Below, piece by piece: positions 5,297-8,427 of a stretch of DNA of 8,427 bases. The notes below the pieces were generated by a model, which was not told the DNA's origin, did no database searches, and worked only from the letters and a program-made list of their open reading frames with translations. The DNA lies in the NCBI GenBank assembly GCA_030049455.1, contig JASIKV010000208.1:1-8427 (forward strand). The letters are read 5' to 3'. The DNA is from Terriglobia bacterium. Its GTDB lineage: Bacteria; Acidobacteriota; Terriglobia; UBA7540. Made by a program: the position numbers and the translations under genes. Numbering within the stretch: the stretch's first letter is position 1; the number at the start of each line of letters is the position of its first letter.

Positions 5297-6289
5297 TTAC
5301 TTCACCAACGGTGCCAGCGCCACTCCGGCAAGGCCGATGAGAAAGCATACGAACATCAGGGCGAGGAGGCGATTTGCGGCTGGTCCCGCGCCCCGGAATT
5401 CCTTCCACACAAATACGCCCCAGAGCGCGGAAACCATCGTTGCACCTTGTCCCAGCGCGTAGGAGGTTGCGGGACCGACCATCTGCGCGTACGACGCAAC
5501 GAAGTTTGACACGCTGCCTACGCCCCAGATCACTCCGCCCAGCACTCCCCAGGCGTGCAGCCCACCGCGCGCGGCAAAGTATTCGCTCATGCTAACGGGC
5601 GGCGCACCGGTAATCGGCTTCCGCATCAGCGCGTAGTTCAACGGGAAGTTTGAAATCAGGATTCCAACTGCAAACACAAACATCACCGTGTAAGGGCCAA
5701 GGTGGCCTTCGCCCTTGATGGCCTTGGCGATGAAGGGATAGAACAGGCCCATGGCCACGCCGCACATCAGGCTCAGCACAATGCCTTTGGTCGTCACCTG
5801 CACGTTTCCGGAAAGCTTGCGATACGCGAGCGCGTCCAGCACAATCGCGACGCAGACCATTCCAATGCCACCGAACAACAGCAGGGGATTTCCCGCTGGC
5901 GTAACCACATAGTTCAGCACCGAACCCACCACCAGCGCCAATCCGATACCGATGGGAAACGCCACGGCCAGCCCGGCGATTCCGATCGCGGCAACCAATA
6001 GCATGTTGGCGACGTTGAAGATCGCCCCACCTGCCAGCGCCAGAAGCATGTTGCGCGAACTTGCGCTGCTGAGGTTGTTGAAGAAGCTGTCAGGGCTTGC
6101 GGCGTCCGTGCGGCCAAGCGTCAGACCCACCGCCAGGCTGAGCAGCAGAATTCCCCAAACGTAATCCCAATAGAAAAGCTCAAACCGCCAGCTTCCCACG
6201 GCCTTTTGGGTGTTCGCCCAACTGCCCCAGGAGAACATGCTGAGGATCATCAAGGCGAGCGTGAGCGGATATATCTGCGGAATGAACAT
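5297..6289 (-). CDS. Ten-TM DMT-clan permease, GRP sugar transporter / ureide-permease-like
   Basis: The 330-residue protein is almost entirely hydrophobic with about ten membrane helices. The N-terminal MFIPQIYPL and the MFSWGSWANTQK and WRFELFYWDYVWG segments (about 18-48) match a bacterial family annotated variously as GRP sugar transporter, multidrug DMT permease or ureide permease. Other family-like parts are VAFPIGIGLALVVG (about 113-126), VLDALAYRKLSG (about 150-161) and an internal positive-charge pattern consistent with a duplicated five-helix unit. It should sit in the cytoplasmic membrane. The substrate is not readable from sequence; the nucleoside hydrolase 22 nt downstream favours ribose, a nucleobase or a nucleoside. 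The ATG at 6289 has only a weak upstream GAAG. It begins 50 nt after the EF-G stop, and I see no clear promoter or terminator in that gap, so co-transcription with EF-G is possible. The transporter call is firm; family name and substrate are moderate. Confidence 0.82.
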   Translation of the reverse strand: MFIPQIYPLTLALMILSMFSWGSWANTQKAVGSWRFELFYWDYVWGILLLSLAVGLTLGRTDAASPDSFFNNLSSASSRNMLLALAGGAIFNVANMLLVAAIGIAGLAVAFPIGIGLALVVGSVLNYVVTPAGNPLLLFGGIGMVCVAIVLDALAYRKLSGNVQVTTKGIVLSLMCGVAMGLFYPFIAKAIKGEGHLGPYTVMFVFAVGILISNFPLNYALMRKPITGAPPVSMSEYFAARGGLHAWGVLGGVIWGVGSVSNFVASYAQMVGPATSYALGQGATMVSALWGVFVWKEFRGAGPAANRLLALMFVCFLIGLAGVALAPLVK

Positions 6290-6339
6290 GCGATTGCTTC
6301 GTCAAAATTCGGGTCCACCACCTTCACACGACCCGCACC

Positions 6340-8427
6340 TTAGTCTTCATCTTCTTCCGCGGCGGCGGGCTTGTGGGCGGCGACAATCTTTTCCGCGATC
6401 TGCGGGGGAACAATATCGTAGTGCGACATTTCCATGGCGTAAGTCCCGCGGCCCTGAGTCATGGAAGTGAGGTCGGAAGCATAGCTCAGCATTTCGGCCA
6501 GCGGCACTTGCGCCTTCACCACCGTCGATCCCGATTTCGGCTCCATGCCCTGGATGCGGCCCCGGCGGCCATTCAGATTTCCCATGATGTCGCCCGAATA
6601 ATTCTCGGGAACAGTGATTTCCACGTTCATGATCGGCTCCAGGAGGCAAGGCTTGGCCTGCTCCATGCATTTCTTGAAACCCTTGGAGCCTGCCAGCTTG
6701 AAGGCTATCTCAGAAGAATCGACGTCGTGATAGGAGCCGTCATAGAGGACGACGCGGAAGTCCACCACGGGATAACCGGCCATATAACCTCGCGCCGCCG
6801 CCTCCACAATTCCCTTCTCGACCGCGGGGATGAAATTGCGTGGTATCGCGCCGCCGAAAATGTCGTTCACAAACTCGAAGCCCACGCCGCGCGCCAGCGG
6901 TTCCACGCGAATCCAGCAGTCACCGTATTGCCCGTGTCCGCCCGTCTGTTTCTTGTGCTTGCCTTGCGCCTCGGCCTTGGCGCGAATGGTCTCACGATAA
7001 GGGATTTTCGGCGCCTTGAGCGTGACTTCGATGCCGAACCGCCGCTTGAGTTTTGAAACCGCCACTTCCACGTGCTGCTGCCCCGCGCCGGAAAGCAGGA
7101 ATTCCTTGGTCTGCGGGTCGCGCGAGAAGCGCAGCAATTGGTCTTCCTCCAGCATACGGTGAATCGCGGTCGAGAGCTTGTCCTCATCCCCGCGCGACTT
7201 GGGTTCAATCGCGAAGGAAATCGCGGGCTCGGCCAACTTCACCTTGGAATAGACGATGGGCGAGCCCTTGTCACCCAGCGTATCGCCGGTGAGCGTGTCT
7301 TTCAGTTTCGCTACTGCGCCGATGTCGCCGGCGTGCAGCTCCGCGACGGCAATCTGCGTTTTACCCTGCGTCACCCCAATGTGCGAGAGGCGCTCCCCGG
7401 CGCCGCGATTGAAATTCGTCAAATTCGCTTCGTTTTTCAGCACGCCGGACATCACTTTGAAGTAGCTTACGCGCCCGGCGAAAGGATCGGCAACGGTTTT
7501 GAAAACAAAGGCGGAGACGGGTTGCGCATCCGCAATCCTGCGCTTCACAGGTTGCCCACCCTCGTGGTCCAAACCTTCCACTTCCCCGCGCGTTACCGGC
7601 GCGGGCATGTAATCGACCAGAAAATTCAGCATGCAATCGCTTCCGATGTTGAGCACACCCGCGGCCACCGTCACCGGGAAGATGCGCTTTTCCGAAATGG
7701 CCTGCTTCAAGCCCGGCGCCAGGTCCTCAACCGGAATGGTACCCTTCTCGAAGAACTCTTCCATTAATTTATCGTTGCCCTCGGCAACCATTTCCACCAG
7801 TGCTTCGTGGGCCTTGGTGGCGGCGTCCTTGACGTCAGCGGGAATTTCAGATTCCTTGCCCTTGCCCGACCCATCGGGGTCGAAGAGATATGCCTTCATG
7901 CTCACCAGGTCGACGAGTCCGCGAAAACTTCTTTCCTGCCCGATGGGCAATTGCACGGGAGTCACCATGCGCCCGTAGGTGGTACGAAGAGCTTCCAGCG
8001 TGCGCTCAAAGCTGGCGCGGTCGCGATCCAACTGGTTGATCACGAAGGCGCGCGGCAGGCTGTATTTTTCTGCGAAGCCCCAGACTTTTTCGGTTTGCAC
8101 TTCAATGCCCGCGACGGCGTGAATGAACACCAGCGCGGAATCCGCCGCCACCAGCGCCGCCTCCGTTTCGTGCATAAAAATGTTGTAGCCGGGAGTGTCG
8201 ATGAAATTGATCTTGGTTTTTCCCCACTCGGCGCAGGCCAGCGAGGCGCTGATGGAAAACTTGCGTTGAATTTCCTCCTCGTCGTAGTCCGTCACCGACG
8301 TGCCATCGTCCACCTTCCCCAGGCGATTCACCATGCCCGCCGTAAAGAGGAGTGCGGAAACAAGCTGAGTTTTCCCCGTGTCACCGTGGCCCACCAGCGC
8401 AATGTTGCGAATATTTTCGCCTTCGTA
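6340..8427 (-). CDS. Elongation factor G paralogue (EF-G2-type translational GTPase), N-terminus cut by window edge
   Basis: The frame is open to the window edge, giving 695 residues; the upstream codons read YEGENIRNIAL, so the GTG at 8394 is not the start and only about three residues are probably missing. All five EF-G domains are present: GTPase (about 1-290), II (300-390), III (400-475), IV (480-605, with GGHGQYGDCW) and V (605-685), followed by an acidic tail AAAEEDED. The G1 loop is GHGDTGKT (13-20), with Lys and Thr kept. Switch I lacks the usual RGITI and reads RKFSIS. G3 is DTPGY (77-81), with Tyr in place of the catalytic His, as in other EF-G2 proteins. G4 is NQLD (131-134) where NKxD is expected. 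EF-G moves tRNAs and mRNA on the ribosome or helps recycle it; these changes suggest a paralogue with altered or little GTP hydrolysis, not the housekeeping FusA. The permease gene follows after 50 nt. Confidence 0.92.
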   Translation of the reverse strand, partial: YEGENIRNIALVGHGDTGKTQLVSALLFTAGMVNRLGKVDDGTSVTDYDEEEIQRKFSISASLACAEWGKTKINFIDTPGYNIFMHETEAALVAADSALVFIHAVAGIEVQTEKVWGFAEKYSLPRAFVINQLDRDRASFERTLEALRTTYGRMVTPVQLPIGQERSFRGLVDLVSMKAYLFDPDGSGKGKESEIPADVKDAATKAHEALVEMVAEGNDKLMEEFFEKGTIPVEDLAPGLKQAISEKRIFPVTVAAGVLNIGSDCMLNFLVDYMPAPVTRGEVEGLDHEGGQPVKRRIADAQPVSAFVFKTVADPFAGRVSYFKVMSGVLKNEANLTNFNRGAGERLSHIGVTQGKTQIAVAELHAGDIGAVAKLKDTLTGDTLGDKGSPIVYSKVKLAEPAISFAIEPKSRGDEDKLSTAIHRMLEEDQLLRFSRDPQTKEFLLSGAGQQHVEVAVSKLKRRFGIEVTLKAPKIPYRETIRAKAEAQGKHKKQTGGHGQYGDCWIRVEPLARGVGFEFVNDIFGGAIPRNFIPAVEKGIVEAAARGYMAGYPVVDFRVVLYDGSYHDVDSSEIAFKLAGSKGFKKCMEQAKPCLLEPIMNVEITVPENYSGDIMGNLNGRRGRIQGMEPKSGSTVVKAQVPLAEMLSYASDLTSMTQGRGTYAMEMSHYDIVPPQIAEKIVAAHKPAAAEEDED

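Noticed and set aside
6373..7767. Two large + strand reading frames (227 and 231 codons) opposite the EF-G gene
   Set aside because: They are antisense shadows of conserved EF-G domains, rich in Arg and His, with no features of their own.
1..8427. CRISPR arrays, tRNAs, IS ends, phage or defence genes
   Set aside because: No regularly spaced repeats, cloverleaf-like sequences, transposase, integrase or defence domains were seen in either strand.

Overview
This 8.4 kb window is GC-rich, densely coding bacterial chromosome with no phage, insertion-sequence, tRNA, rRNA or CRISPR signal. The gene content points to a soil-type Gram-negative, most likely Acidobacteriota: a 3-keto-disaccharide hydrolase-like (DUF1080) secreted protein, a divergent second-type EF-G, an exported nucleoside hydrolase and a ureide-permease/GRP-like transporter. 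The phylum is inferred from family content only.

The left half (1-4252) reads on the + strand. It holds the C-terminal two thirds of a dGTPase-like HD-domain nucleotide hydrolase cut by the window edge, a two-TM potassium channel with a cytoplasmic RCK/TrkA module, a small exported DUF1080 protein, and a membrane-anchored M23 metallopeptidase. The right half (4306-8427) reads on the - strand. In transcription order it holds an EF-G paralogue cut at its extreme N-terminus, a ten-TM DMT-clan permease, and an exported nucleoside hydrolase. The two blocks converge at about 4253-4305, where I see no convincing terminator. The only non-coding stretch of note is 1864-2128, upstream of the DUF1080 gene.

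Functionally, the permease and nucleoside hydrolase look like one salvage unit with a 22-nt gap: nucleosides would be split outside the cytoplasmic membrane and the ribose or base taken up. The EF-G lies 50 nt upstream and may be co-transcribed. The DUF1080 and M23 genes both encode cell-envelope proteins, but they are 72 nt apart with AT-rich DNA between them and are not clearly one pathway.

I find no convincing new multi-gene system. The points most worth a second look are (1) a Shine-Dalgarno-like sequence before an internal ATG in the potassium channel, exactly where MthK-type channels make a separate RCK subunit; (2) altered G3 and G4 GTPase motifs in the EF-G paralogue; (3) the nucleoside hydrolase/permease pair; and (4) interleaved inverted repeats that form the 3' end of the dGTPase gene and encode an apparently extra basic tail.
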